The notes under the pieces: generated by a model | The model's input: the letters and a program-made list of their open reading frames with translations, nothing else | What the model was told of the DNA's origin: nothing | The model's database searches: none | Part shown: piece after piece, positions 32,894 through 42,836 of the stretch | Numbering within the stretch: position 1 is the first letter of the stretch | How the letters are laid out: every line of letters begins with the position of its first letter | Assembly (NCBI RefSeq): GCF_002366715.1 | Contig: NZ_DFBS01000022.1 | Span: 197,620-261,619 of the forward strand | Length of the DNA stretch: 64,000 nucleotides | Source: Halomonas sp. UBA3074 | Lineage (GTDB): Bacteria > Pseudomonadota > Gammaproteobacteria > Pseudomonadales > Halomonadaceae | Direction of reading: 5' to 3' | Position numbers and translations under genes: made by a program

Positions 32894-34921
32894 CTAGTGA
32901 ACCGGGCGAAGTCGCCATATGGCGAACGGCATCACGGCCGGATCCAGTCGCATCGATTGCCATTTGCCGTGCCATGTCCATCGACCGCCACTCATCAGGT
33001 CTTCTGCGTGCAGCTGCGCCTCGTCGGGAAGATCGAAAAGTCCCATGGGCAACTCAAAGACGCCCTCCTGGGGTTCGAAGGGGTCAAGGTTGACGGCGAC
33101 CAAAATGGCCTCAGCGTTTATCTCGGTGCGCTTGGTGAAGAGCAGCAAGCGGTCGTTGTGTACCGTGTGAAAGGTCAGCCCTAGATGGCTGTGCAACGCC
33201 GGGTTCTCGCGTCGGATGCGGTTGAGCTGCGCAATCTCATAGACGATGTTGCCGGGGGCGCTATAGTCACGCAGGCGAAGCTGGTACTTCTCTGAATCGA
33301 GGTACTCCTCTTTGCCGGGCACCGGCGCGCCTTCGCAGAGCTCAAAGCCCGAATACATGCCCCACAGCCCTGACCCCATGGTGGCCAGCGCGGCGCGAAT
33401 CAGAAAACCCGCCCGCCCCGACGATTGCAGGAAGTAGGGGTTGATATCCGGCGTGTTGACGAAGAAATTGGGCCGGTAGCCATCGCGCAAGGGGGATTCA
33501 TTGAGTTGCGTGAAGTACTCGGTTATTTCGGCCTTGGTATGGCGCCAGGTAAAGTAGGTATAGCTTTGGGTGAAACCCAGCTTGCCCAGGCGCAGCATCA
33601 TGGCCGGGCGGGTAAACGCTTCGGCCAGGAAAATCACATCGGAGTCACGTTGGCGAATATCGGCGATTAGCCACTCCCAAAAGGGCAGCGGTTTGGTGTG
33701 TGGGTTATCGACGCGAAATATTTTTACGCCTTCATCCACCCAGCCTTGCACCACATCACGCAGTTCAAGCCACAGCGAAGGCATGGCCTCTTCGGCGTAG
33801 AAGTCGACGTTGACAATGTCCTGGTATTTTTTAGGCGGGTTCTCGGCGTAACGAATCGAGCCGTCGGGCCGCCAGGAGAACCAGCCGGGATGCTCCTTGA
33901 GCCAGGGGTGATCGGGTGAACACTGAATGGCAAAATCGAGCGCTATCTCCAGGCCGTGGTCAGCCGCCGCACTGACCAGGTCGCGGAAATCCTCACGGGT
34001 CCCGAGCTGAGGATGGATCGCTTCATGCCCGCCTTCTTCGCTGCCGATAGCGTAAGGGCTGCCAGGGTCGTTCGGCCCCGCCACGAGGGTATTATTCGGC
34101 CCTTTGCGGTGCGCGCGACCGACGGGATGGATCGGCGGGAAATAGAGCACGTCAAAGCCCATATCCCGAATCAACGGTAGCCGCTTGTGCACATCCTGAA
34201 ACGTACCGTGGCGTTGCGGATCGTCGGTTTCCGAGCGGGGGAAGAGTTCGTACCAACTAGCGAAACGTGCCTTTAGACGCTCAACATCTAGCGGGTAGAG
34301 GACATCGCTGCGGGTTAAGTGCGGTCGGTTATCCGCTTCTTGCATCAATTTGACCGTGTCACTGCCCAGCAGTAGCGCAACCCGGTCGGCGGGTTGTTGC
34401 GCCAACTGAAATTGCTCCAGGACGGCCATCAGCGACGTTTTGAGCAAGCCTTCGCTGCGCTCGGCGGCTTGTTCAACGAGCCGCCGACCTTCTTCGAGTT
34501 CAAGCTCAACGGGAACGCCCGCCTGGTGTTTCTTGTTCAGTTCGTAATGATAAGTGGCGTAAACATCCCACCAGGCTTCGATAATAAAGTCATGACGCGC
34601 TACCCGTTTAGGGGTAAAACTGCCTTCCCAAATATCCAGCCCCAAGGGTTCCACTGGGCGCATGGGAACGCGCTGCTGTTGGCCGTCGTCGCTGTACCAG
34701 CAGATAGCGGCTGCCAGTACATCATGGCCATCGGCAAAGATAGTGGCTCTCACCACCACCGGCTCATCAACAACTGCCTTGGCCGCGAAGCGCCCCTGGT
34801 CGAGAGACGGCGTGACAGACTCAATGGCGATGCGCGGGGCATGAATGGCCGCTAAGCCATGTTGCTGCTGTTGATGCTGTGCCGGGAGGGGCCCGGCTGT
34901 GGGTTCGACAGATGAACTCAT
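32894..34921 (-). CDS. glgE: Maltose-1-phosphate alpha-1,4-glucan maltosyltransferase
   Basis: A 675-residue GH13_3 enzyme that transfers maltose from maltose 1-phosphate to growing alpha-1,4-glucan. After a Gln-rich N-terminal tail, residues ~30-130 form the N domain, ~150-205 the helical S-domain insert, and the barrel carries FPPIHPVGRAHRKGPNN (donor and phosphate site), nucleophile Asp405 (IFRVDNPHTKP) and acid Glu434 (FLAEAFTRP). The start is the ATG at 34921 with AGGAG 9 bases upstream. The gene sits between glgX and treS-mak, so substrate supply and use are encoded side by side. In mycobacteria loss of GlgE leads to toxic build-up of maltose 1-phosphate. Confidence 0.95.
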   Translation of the reverse strand: MSSSVEPTAGPLPAQHQQQQHGLAAIHAPRIAIESVTPSLDQGRFAAKAVVDEPVVVRATIFADGHDVLAAAICWYSDDGQQQRVPMRPVEPLGLDIWEGSFTPKRVARHDFIIEAWWDVYATYHYELNKKHQAGVPVELELEEGRRLVEQAAERSEGLLKTSLMAVLEQFQLAQQPADRVALLLGSDTVKLMQEADNRPHLTRSDVLYPLDVERLKARFASWYELFPRSETDDPQRHGTFQDVHKRLPLIRDMGFDVLYFPPIHPVGRAHRKGPNNTLVAGPNDPGSPYAIGSEEGGHEAIHPQLGTREDFRDLVSAAADHGLEIALDFAIQCSPDHPWLKEHPGWFSWRPDGSIRYAENPPKKYQDIVNVDFYAEEAMPSLWLELRDVVQGWVDEGVKIFRVDNPHTKPLPFWEWLIADIRQRDSDVIFLAEAFTRPAMMLRLGKLGFTQSYTYFTWRHTKAEITEYFTQLNESPLRDGYRPNFFVNTPDINPYFLQSSGRAGFLIRAALATMGSGLWGMYSGFELCEGAPVPGKEEYLDSEKYQLRLRDYSAPGNIVYEIAQLNRIRRENPALHSHLGLTFHTVHNDRLLLFTKRTEINAEAILVAVNLDPFEPQEGVFELPMGLFDLPDEAQLHAEDLMSGGRWTWHGKWQSMRLDPAVMPFAIWRLRPVH

Positions 34922-34979
34922 CGCTAGCTTCTCCTTGCGGTGCGGAACCGGAAACAAACGGAGCCGCGCCGCTTCGTGT

Positions 34980-37178
34980 CTAGGTAACGTCGCTTTCGGC
35001 TTGCTGCACTAGCTCAAGCAGGGCCAGCGAGCGACCTTCCATCACGTGTTCCTCACCAAAGGCGCGCTGCAACGGGGCTTCTTCCAGGGTGTGGCTGGTG
35101 TCGAGGCGGCAGAGCCAACCGCTACCGCTGGGCGCGGCCGGGAGATGAAAATCAACGGCCTCGTGATGAGCGTTGAAAATCAGCAGTAGCGTGACATCCG
35201 CCCCCGCACGACGAATGCCCGAGGGCTGGGCGCGACCATCCAGCAGCAGGCCGAGTGTGCGTGATTCGCCATCTTCCCAGCGCCCGATGTCCATTTCGGC
35301 CCCGTCCGGGGCCAGCCATGTCACTTCCTTGAGGCCCATTTCTTCGTTGTATTCACCCGAGAGGAAGCGACCACGCCGCAGGATCGGGTAGCGCATTCGC
35401 AGCGCGATCACGCGGCGCAGGTACTCGATCATGGCGTGGGCATCACCATCGAGGTTCCAGTCCAGCCAACTGATCTCGTTGTCCTGGCAGTAGGCGTTAT
35501 TGTTGCCTTGCTGGGTGCGCAGCAGTTCGTCCCCCGCCAGTAGCATCGGCGTGCCCTGGGAGAACAGCGTGGTGGCGATAAAGTTACGGATCTGACGCAG
35601 CCGTAACGCCTGAATCTCTTCATCGTCGGTGGGGCCTTCCACGCCATGGTTCCACGATAAATTGTGGCCATGGCCATCCATGTTGTCCTCGCCGTTCGCC
35701 TCGTTATGCTTGTCGTTGTAGGCCACCAGATCAAAAAGGGTGTAGCCGTCGTGGGCGGTGACGAAGTTGACCGAGGCGAAAGGGCGTCGACCACGACGTT
35801 TGAAGAAATCGGCCGATGCCATCAGCCGGGTGGCAAGCTCGGGTAACTGCCCTTCATCGCCGCGCCAGAAAGCACGTACCGTGTCCCGGTAGCGGTCGTT
35901 CCACTCTGCCCAGCCCGGCGGAAAACCGCCCACCTGGTAGCCGCCGGGGCCGCAGTCCCAGGGTTCGGCAATCAGTTTGACCTGGCTGAGAATGGGATCC
36001 TGACGGCAGGAGTCGAGAAAACCACCGCCCTCGTCGAAGCCGTGAGGTTCGCGGCCAAGAATGGTGGCCAAGTCAAAGCGGAAGCCGTCGACGCGCATCT
36101 CGGTGGCCCAGTAGCGCAGCGAGTCGGTGACCATTTGCAGCACACGCTGATGGCTGAGATTAAGGGTATTACCCGTGCCGGTATCGTCGATGTAGTAGCG
36201 CGGTTCCTCGGGCATCAGCCGATAGTAAGAGGCGTTGTCGATGCCTTTAAGCGAAAGGGTGGGGCCTAGCTCATTACCTTCGGCCGTGTGGTTGTAAACC
36301 ACGTCGAGAATGACCTCAAGATCGGCGGCATGGTAGCGCGCCACCAGCTCTTTGAATTCATTGATGCTTTCGCCGGAGATATAGCGTGAATGGGGCGCGA
36401 AGAACCCCAGTGTGTTGTAGCCCCAGTAATTGCCCAGGCCCTGCTCTAACAGGCGCTGATCATCCACGAAGGCGTGGATCGGCAGTAGTTCAACCGACGA
36501 CACGCCAAGCGAGCGGATATAGTCCACCACGTCGTTGACCATCAGCCCGGCAAAGGTGCCGCGAAGCGCTTCCGGCACCGAGGGGTGGCGCATGGTATAG
36601 CCACGAACGTGGGTCTCATAAACGATGGTTTGATCCCAAGGCAACTGCACACCGCGTGAGCGCCCCCACGTGAAAGCAGGATCGATGACCCGGCAACGCG
36701 GCATAAACGGTGCACTGTCCCGCTCATCGAAACTCAAATCAGCATCGGGATGACCAATGGTGTAACCAAACAGCGCTTCATCCCAGGTCAGTTCACCGAC
36801 GATCTGCTTGGCGTAAGGGTCGAGCAGCAGCTTATTGGGGTTGAAGCGGTGGCCTTCCTCGGGCGCGTAAGGCCCATGCACACGGTAACCATAGAGCTGG
36901 CCGGGGCGGACATCGGGCAGGTAGCCATGCCAAACCTCATCGGTGTATTCAGGTAGTTCGACTCGCGCCAACTCCTGTTCGCCGGTTTCATCAAACAGGC
37001 AGAGTTCGACCCGCGTGGCGTGGGCGGAAAACAGCGCGAAATTAACGCCTAGGCCATCCCAGGTCGCCCCTAACGGAAACGACGATCCTTCGTGAACACG
37101 CGTTTGCCGCATAACGCTTGGGGTTTCATCGGCGGCAACGGACTTATCGCTGTCCCGTGAGGCGTGGCTTGTATTCAT
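34980..37178 (-). CDS. glgX: Glycogen debranching enzyme (GlgX/TreX type)
   Basis: A ~732-residue GH13_11 isoamylase-type enzyme that cuts alpha-1,6 branches to release linear malto-oligosaccharides. A CBM48 module (about 35-150) precedes the barrel with DVVYNHTAEGN, nucleophile Asp in GFRFDLATILG, acid Glu in KLIAEPWDCGPGGYQVG and Asp in VTAHDGYTLFDL. GDELLRTQQGNNNAYCQDN is typical of GlgX/TreX. The linear chains are the substrate of TreY encoded two genes upstream. I chose the ATG at 37178, which follows AAGGA at a suitable distance; earlier in-frame ATGs at 37187 and 37220 lack a spaced ribosome site. Confidence 0.94.
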   Translation of the reverse strand: MNTSHASRDSDKSVAADETPSVMRQTRVHEGSSFPLGATWDGLGVNFALFSAHATRVELCLFDETGEQELARVELPEYTDEVWHGYLPDVRPGQLYGYRVHGPYAPEEGHRFNPNKLLLDPYAKQIVGELTWDEALFGYTIGHPDADLSFDERDSAPFMPRCRVIDPAFTWGRSRGVQLPWDQTIVYETHVRGYTMRHPSVPEALRGTFAGLMVNDVVDYIRSLGVSSVELLPIHAFVDDQRLLEQGLGNYWGYNTLGFFAPHSRYISGESINEFKELVARYHAADLEVILDVVYNHTAEGNELGPTLSLKGIDNASYYRLMPEEPRYYIDDTGTGNTLNLSHQRVLQMVTDSLRYWATEMRVDGFRFDLATILGREPHGFDEGGGFLDSCRQDPILSQVKLIAEPWDCGPGGYQVGGFPPGWAEWNDRYRDTVRAFWRGDEGQLPELATRLMASADFFKRRGRRPFASVNFVTAHDGYTLFDLVAYNDKHNEANGEDNMDGHGHNLSWNHGVEGPTDDEEIQALRLRQIRNFIATTLFSQGTPMLLAGDELLRTQQGNNNAYCQDNEISWLDWNLDGDAHAMIEYLRRVIALRMRYPILRRGRFLSGEYNEEMGLKEVTWLAPDGAEMDIGRWEDGESRTLGLLLDGRAQPSGIRRAGADVTLLLIFNAHHEAVDFHLPAAPSGSGWLCRLDTSHTLEEAPLQRAFGEEHVMEGRSLALLELVQQAESDVT

Positions 37179-37255
37179 TGCATTCATCCTTGAGCCAGTC
37201 GGGCACTTGTGTGTTGGCAAACGTTTTTCATCACCGCTTTTAAGCCACCGCTCTA

Positions 37256-37858
37256 TTAACGATCGGAATCGCTGGGTTTAGGCGCTTTGGGTTTCTTTGC
37301 CTTGGGCGTGGCTTTTTTCGCTGTTTTGACCGCTGTCTGTTTCGCTGCCGCCGTCTTGCTGGCTGTTTTACCGGCGATACTCGGCGTGCTGGTGGCGTCG
37401 CTTGCGGCCAGTGGATCGCTGCTACGCCGTGGGCGGCGGGTGCGCGCTACCGTGGCAGAGTCTTCTGGGAACGGCTCCATCGAACTCGCCCTATCGTCGG
37501 GGGCGGTGGGTGCCTGGGCCGGATGGCCGCGATCCTGTACCGGTACGTCTTGGCCTACGACGGTGTCGTCTCGAAAGGGCGCCTCATCAAAATCAGGGTC
37601 GCCATCGGGGTCTTCCAGTGGTAAGCGGTTTTCCTGGATACCTACCTCGTCATCCTCTAGCGGCAGGTCATCCTCCAAGATAGGGGTTTCGTCCAGCGGC
37701 TCACCAACTTCTTCCAGGTCGGCGTCGTTACCGGCTGCCTGCTCAGCGGCGACGATTTTTAACGCTCTGTCCCAATGGCGTTGCTGCTGGCCTTCGGGAC
37801 GTCCTTCCGCTTCCCAGATGCTGTAGGCCAGTTGACGCACGCGTTCTTCGTCAGTCAT
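37256..37858 (-). CDS. DUF2934 protein with acidic middle and basic histone-like tail
   Basis: A 200-residue soluble protein. Residues ~3-40 are a DUF2934 domain (RVRQLAYSIWEAEGRPEGQQQ). About 45-105 is strongly acidic (EDDLPLEDDEVGIQ) and about 155-200 is Lys/Ala/Pro/Thr-rich, with runs such as KKATPKAKKPKAPKP that resemble histone H1-like bacterial tails. GGGAGA lies 6 bases before the ATG. It is embedded between treY and glgX on the same strand, 77 and 75 bases from its neighbours, so it is transcribed with the trehalose genes. DUF2934 genes are often found beside trehalose/glycogen genes; the function is unknown. The charge layout suggests binding to DNA, RNA or a protein partner, but this is inference. 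Confidence 0.85.
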   Translation of the reverse strand: MTDEERVRQLAYSIWEAEGRPEGQQQRHWDRALKIVAAEQAAGNDADLEEVGEPLDETPILEDDLPLEDDEVGIQENRLPLEDPDGDPDFDEAPFRDDTVVGQDVPVQDRGHPAQAPTAPDDRASSMEPFPEDSATVARTRRPRRSSDPLAASDATSTPSIAGKTASKTAAAKQTAVKTAKKATPKAKKPKAPKPSDSDR

Positions 37859-37933
37859 CTCAGCTCTCCCTTTGTGCTTCTCAATGTTTTTCAAAAATGA
37901 TGCTTGGCAAATTTGCGGTATTGGAGGGGGCAC

Positions 37934-40702
37934 TCAAACGCTGCCCTCAGTGACGTCCTCACGCAGGAAAACCCCCAGAGGAAAATCCTTGAGCAGCGTT
38001 GCGATAGAAATACCCTGTTCGCCTACCGCATAAGAGGCCGGGGTCACGACGTCCTCCCAAACACCGGCATCCGGCTGCAAATACGTATTTTCCCAATGGT
38101 GAGGGGAGATATGTGGCTGCTCGGCGTCGGCAAGCAGCACTGCGGTTAGCCGGGGTGCCACGACTAACAGTTGGTAACCCGCGTGTTGGCGCGTAAATGC
38201 CACCACGTGGTCGGCATGCTGACCCGTGGCTGACAGTGGTTTGTAATCACCGTGTCGAAACAGCAGTGGGTGCCGCTTGCGTAAGTGCAACAAGCGCGCA
38301 ATGAGGGCTTGCTTAACCCGCCCGTCGCGCCACGTTGACAGTGCTTCTGTCGGCGTTAGTGCCTCTTCCAGCGCTGCTTGGCGGGCGTCATGGTCAACGG
38401 GGCGACGATTGTCGGGGTCGACCAAGCTGTAATCCCAAAACTCCCCGCCTTGGTAGAGGTCGGGCACGCCCGGTACGGTCAGGCGTAGCACGGCTTGCAC
38501 GAGACCGTTGAGCGCGCCCGGGAGATCAATGGCGCGCGCTGTTGCTGCAATGGCGTCGCGCAGTGCAGGCGTTGCCAGCACGTCGTTCAAAAACGCATGC
38601 GCGGCCGACTCGTAGGTGTCATCTGGCCATAGCCAGTGGCTGCGCAACTTGGCTTCACGCATGGCTTTTTGCTGCCATTGGGTAAGGCGTTGGGTGAATG
38701 CCTGCATCGCCTCGGCATCCTGCGGGTCAAGCGTTGGCGCCCAAGCGCCCAGCAGGAGCTGATAGAGAATCAATTCATCACCGGGAGAGGGCGCTACCCC
38801 GGCAGGCAGGCGTCGGCGCAGCGGCGCGGCTAACCGCCGCCAGTGCGCCACTTGCGCTGCAAAGTAATCGGCCTGTTCACTGAGCGCTGCTAAGCGGGCG
38901 CGAACATCTTCACCACGCTTGTGGTCGTGGGTGGCGGTGGTCACCATGGCGCGGGGAAACAGCTGGGCGCGCTGCTGGTTTGCCGCGTGGAACTGCTCAA
39001 TTGAGTGGCTGAAGTGCTCGCCATCGAAACCCACATCGTTACGAGAGATGAGTACCGCGCTGCGATACCCTGCGGTGTCTTCCACCGCCTTGGCGGCCAC
39101 CGGTGACGTCAGCTGCTGAAAACGCACAATGGCGCGCTGCCGCAATCGGCGCTCTTCCGCTTTGGCGAAGTCCTGGGGGGCTTCGCCACCCAGCCAGCGC
39201 TCCAAGGCTTCAAGAACGGCCACGTCGGGCGGGTTTAGCCTTCGGCGAGCGCCGCGCATCGCTTGGGCGAAGAAGGGGGCATCGGCAGCCGGGCGGCCCG
39301 CGGTATCGGCATAGCTGCGATAAATGGGGAAATGAATGATCAAGGCTTCTAGCGCTCGTCGAACGGCCGCTAAGCTAATGTCCCGGCTTTCGAGCTGGGC
39401 TTGGCCAACGGCATGCAGGGCACGAGCGCAGGCGTTGAATTCGCTGGCCAGTAAGGTCGTCAGCACCTCGCGCCGTGCCTCATGGACTTCGCTGGTAAAA
39501 TCAGGCGAGCGACCGCTAACGTCCTGCCAAAGCTTGCGCAGTAGTGCCGCGCTGGCGGGGTCGTGTTGTAACCCCGAGACGTCGTTCATGAACTCATAGC
39601 CGCTGGTACCATCCACTCCCCAGTCGTCATGCAGCGTTTCGCCGTGGCCCAGAATTTTTTCCACATAGAGGCCGACATGCTGTGGCACATCTTTAGGGCG
39701 TTTTGCCTGAATGGCATCCAAACGCTGGCGCAGTTGCAGGCAATAGCCACGCGGTTCGGCCAATCCATCGACGTGATCAATGCGTAAGCCGTCGACCCAG
39801 CCTGCCTCCACCAGCCGCAACGGAAGTGCGTGAACCGCTTCGAATACTTCCGGCACTTCAACGCGCAGCCCACCCAGTTCGGTGACATCGAAAAAACGCC
39901 GCCAGTTGATTTCATCAGAAGCGGTGCGCCACCACGCCAAGCGATAATGCTGGCGCTCGAGCAGGGTATGCAGGCGAATGGCACCGTTGGGGTCGGTACC
40001 GTCAAACAGGGCGATGACCGCGTCGAGCGCCTCTTGCGCGGCCGGGGATTCCATCACCTTGCTGAGCTGGTAACGCGCATTTTCCGCCGCGTTATAGGCA
40101 TCTTTTTGTTGCTGCAAAGCATCGAAAAAAGCCGCCTGCTCGTGCAGGGCGTTATGGTCGGCAAAGCGCAGGATGTCGCCGTAGTGACGTGGATCGATAG
40201 GAAAGCGGTGTTCGTGATAATCGACATGAAAGCCTGCCGTGTCGACATCGTAGCCGAGCACCAACTCGCCTGAAGGCAGTATCTCGGCGTAGGGGTCACC
40301 TAAAAAGGGCGCCAGTAGCTTTCCGGTAGAACGCCAGTCGATATCGAAGAACTCGGCATAGGGGCTGTCGTTGCCCCAGCCAAGCACGTCCTGCCACCAG
40401 CGGTTTTGAGAGCCCCCAACCGCCAAGTGGTTAGGCACGATATCGAGAATCAGGCCCATGCCGCGGGAGCGCAGGCGAGACACCAGCCGCTCGAGCGCTG
40501 CTTCACCGCCGAGCTCTGGATCGATGCGCGTTGGGTCGATGCCGTCGTAGCCATGGGGCGAACCGGCTCGAGAGGCCTGTAGCGGTGAGGCGTAAAGATG
40601 ACTAATGCCAAGATTGGCGTAATAGTCTACCCACTGTTCGGCATCCTCTAAGGTGAAGTCGCGGTGAAACTGCAGGCGTACCGTGGAGAGAAGTTCATTC
40701 AT
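37934..40702 (-). CDS. treY: Maltooligosyltrehalose synthase
   Basis: A 922-residue GH13_26 enzyme that turns the reducing-end glucose of malto-oligosaccharides into an alpha,alpha-1,1 linkage. Visible: SHLYASPLQASRAGSPHGYD, the barrel motif DIVPNHLAV, nucleophile Asp309 (GLRIDHVDGLAEP), acid Glu348 (YVEKILGHGE) and TATHDHKRGEDVRARL. The C-terminal part has VPDLYQGGE, typical of TreY. The ATG at 40702 follows GGGAGAA; it overlaps the malQ stop by 8 bases (ATGAATGA), the same overlap form as treS-glgB. With TreZ it releases trehalose from glucan. Confidence 0.95.
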   Translation of the reverse strand: MNELLSTVRLQFHRDFTLEDAEQWVDYYANLGISHLYASPLQASRAGSPHGYDGIDPTRIDPELGGEAALERLVSRLRSRGMGLILDIVPNHLAVGGSQNRWWQDVLGWGNDSPYAEFFDIDWRSTGKLLAPFLGDPYAEILPSGELVLGYDVDTAGFHVDYHEHRFPIDPRHYGDILRFADHNALHEQAAFFDALQQQKDAYNAAENARYQLSKVMESPAAQEALDAVIALFDGTDPNGAIRLHTLLERQHYRLAWWRTASDEINWRRFFDVTELGGLRVEVPEVFEAVHALPLRLVEAGWVDGLRIDHVDGLAEPRGYCLQLRQRLDAIQAKRPKDVPQHVGLYVEKILGHGETLHDDWGVDGTSGYEFMNDVSGLQHDPASAALLRKLWQDVSGRSPDFTSEVHEARREVLTTLLASEFNACARALHAVGQAQLESRDISLAAVRRALEALIIHFPIYRSYADTAGRPAADAPFFAQAMRGARRRLNPPDVAVLEALERWLGGEAPQDFAKAEERRLRQRAIVRFQQLTSPVAAKAVEDTAGYRSAVLISRNDVGFDGEHFSHSIEQFHAANQQRAQLFPRAMVTTATHDHKRGEDVRARLAALSEQADYFAAQVAHWRRLAAPLRRRLPAGVAPSPGDELILYQLLLGAWAPTLDPQDAEAMQAFTQRLTQWQQKAMREAKLRSHWLWPDDTYESAAHAFLNDVLATPALRDAIAATARAIDLPGALNGLVQAVLRLTVPGVPDLYQGGEFWDYSLVDPDNRRPVDHDARQAALEEALTPTEALSTWRDGRVKQALIARLLHLRKRHPLLFRHGDYKPLSATGQHADHVVAFTRQHAGYQLLVVAPRLTAVLLADAEQPHISPHHWENTYLQPDAGVWEDVVTPASYAVGEQGISIATLLKDFPLGVFLREDVTEGSV

Positions 40703-42836
40703 GTGTCGTTCTCCCAGACAGGGAGGAGGGGGATGTTTCGTTCTGAGAAGCGGTTTTGCGCGCTCGCGCAATCAGTGCCAGCCGTTGACGAACCTCATTG
40801 GAGCTCAGCAGATCGTTGGCATCCGATGACCAGCGGCGACACCAATTAGGATGTTCGTCCACGGTATTCGGTAAGTTGGCCTGCTCTTCAAGCCCCAGGG
40901 CATCCTCAACCGGCAATAGCAGTAACGGCGCGGGGGTAGCGGCCAAGTGGCGTGCGCACGCATTGAGTACCTGCGAGGCGGGTATGTCCGCTGCTTCCAA
41001 CGTCTCGGTCGTTGGCTTCACGCCCAGTAAGCCCAGCGTCGCGGCGAGCTTGGCCCGCTCTTGGCGCCGGGCTAGCTGTTCACTTTCAGCGCTTTGGGTT
41101 TCCTTGAGAAGCCCCAGCCGGCTGCGCCATTCAATGTCGCGGCCTGCCCACCAGCCCGCCACGGTGGGCAAGTCATGAGTTGAGGAGGTGGCCATGGCAT
41201 GTGGGTTCCAGTCGCTGGCGGCTAAGTAGTGGTGCGCTTCGTCCTGTTCGAACCACAGCACCTGCATGCCCAATATGCCGTGTTCGGTCAGTTTCTTCCG
41301 AAATCCGGGGGCGACGGTGCCGAGGTCTTCACCAATCACAATGCCGCGGAGTCGCCAAGACTCCAGCGCCACCAAGCGCAGCATGTCGTCCAATGGGTAG
41401 CGGAGATAACCCCCTTCAGTAGGCGGGGCGCCACGGGGGATGAGCCATAACCGCATTAAGCCCAGGATATGATCGATGCGTACACCGCCCGCGTGTGCGA
41501 GGGCGCTGCGTAACATGTCGATAAAACTGCGAAAGCCTGAACGCTTCAGGCCATCGGGAGAAAAAGCGGCAAGCCCCCAATCCTGGCCATGGGCATTGAA
41601 CAGGTCGGGCGGGGCGCCAATCGAGACGCCTTCCAACATGTCCGTTTGGCGACTCCAGGTTTGACTGCCACCTGCATCCGCCCCCACCGCCAAATCGGCG
41701 ATCAAGCCGATTGCCATACCGCTCTCACGGGCCACCCGCTGGGCTCGCGCTAGCCCATCGGCCGTTATCCACTGTAAGAATACGTGAAAGCCGATCTCGT
41801 CAGCGCGGGTCTCGGCGAAATGCGCAAGCTTAGGGCTGGTGGGGTCGTGAAGGTCTTCGGGCCACTCTCGCCAGTCACCGGGCCCAATCTCTCTTTGTAG
41901 GGCTTCGAAGCGGCAGTGGTCTTCCAACAGTTCGCCACCTTCGCGACGAAATGCCTGCATCTGATCGCGTAGGGCTTGAGCCTCTTTGTCCTCACGCGCC
42001 ATAAAATCATCATAAAGATAACGCAGCCAAGAGAGCTTGGCGCTGGCGGCCTCAGGCCAGTCGAGAAGATCATCGGCTTCCAGGCGACGCAGCTCCGCCT
42101 GAAGCCCGTTACGGGCCTGAGCTTCTTGCACACAGGCTTCACCCAACAGGGTTTCGGCCGCGCTATAAAGCACGTTGTAAAGTAATCGCGTAGACGGAGA
42201 GTAAGGGCTATAGCGCTCCGGGGCGGCGCTAAACATGGCATGGGTCGGGCTGATTGCCAAAGCGTCGGCGCCTTGCTTGGCCGCCTGCCTGATGCACTGC
42301 TCTAACGCCAGGGTATCGCCAATGCCGCCATCGCCGGGGCGGCGCAGTGCGTAAAGCTGAGCCGCCAAACCCCATCGTTTGGGCGTTTTTTCACCGCTGG
42401 CGTCGCTGAGCGAATAGCACTGGCGCGGTGCAACGGCGATAGTCAATTCGGCATTGGCTATCTGCAGCTGGTGATAGCCAAGTGCGGTAATGCTTGGCAG
42501 TGCACCGTCATCATCGAGGTAACCCTCTGTGGCAGCGCCTTGCTCAAGCTGCAGGGTAAACGTAGTGCCTGGCGGCAGCGGCGAGGGCAGTGCAATAGGC
42601 GCATCACATTCAGCGGTGATCAGCGGTGGCCACTCCGCAGGGTTTTGCGGTGCATGCAGGCGTTGCAAACGTTGCAGGCCTTCTTCTATTGCAGATTCAT
42701 TCGCCGTTGAGTAGCCGAGAATCTCCAGCAGGGTGCATTGAACCTGCTCAGAAAGCTGGCAGGGTTCGCCATCGCTATTTTCCCACTCAAGCAGTAAACC
42801 GGCCGCTTCGGCGAGTTCGTTTAACGACGCACTCAT
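40695..42836 (-). CDS. malQ: 4-alpha-glucanotransferase (amylomaltase)
   Basis: A 713-residue GH77 enzyme that disproportionates alpha-1,4-glucans, so that short oligosaccharides left by TreY/TreZ can be re-extended. Motifs: GVRIDHILGLMRLWLIP (nucleophile Asp), VIGEDLGTV (acid Glu) and TSSTHDLPTVAGWW (third Asp). The N-terminal ~150 residues are the extra beta-rich domains of proteobacterial MalQ. Start: the ATG at 42836 overlaps the treZ stop as ATGA and has GAGGAG 8 bases upstream; the ATG at 42842 is less suitably placed. Its place between treZ and treY argues for a role in trehalose synthesis rather than maltose catabolism. Confidence 0.95.
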   Translation of the reverse strand: MSASLNELAEAAGLLLEWENSDGEPCQLSEQVQCTLLEILGYSTANESAIEEGLQRLQRLHAPQNPAEWPPLITAECDAPIALPSPLPPGTTFTLQLEQGAATEGYLDDDGALPSITALGYHQLQIANAELTIAVAPRQCYSLSDASGEKTPKRWGLAAQLYALRRPGDGGIGDTLALEQCIRQAAKQGADALAISPTHAMFSAAPERYSPYSPSTRLLYNVLYSAAETLLGEACVQEAQARNGLQAELRRLEADDLLDWPEAASAKLSWLRYLYDDFMAREDKEAQALRDQMQAFRREGGELLEDHCRFEALQREIGPGDWREWPEDLHDPTSPKLAHFAETRADEIGFHVFLQWITADGLARAQRVARESGMAIGLIADLAVGADAGGSQTWSRQTDMLEGVSIGAPPDLFNAHGQDWGLAAFSPDGLKRSGFRSFIDMLRSALAHAGGVRIDHILGLMRLWLIPRGAPPTEGGYLRYPLDDMLRLVALESWRLRGIVIGEDLGTVAPGFRKKLTEHGILGMQVLWFEQDEAHHYLAASDWNPHAMATSSTHDLPTVAGWWAGRDIEWRSRLGLLKETQSAESEQLARRQERAKLAATLGLLGVKPTTETLEAADIPASQVLNACARHLAATPAPLLLLPVEDALGLEEQANLPNTVDEHPNWCRRWSSDANDLLSSNEVRQRLALIARARKTASQNETSPSSLSGRTTHE

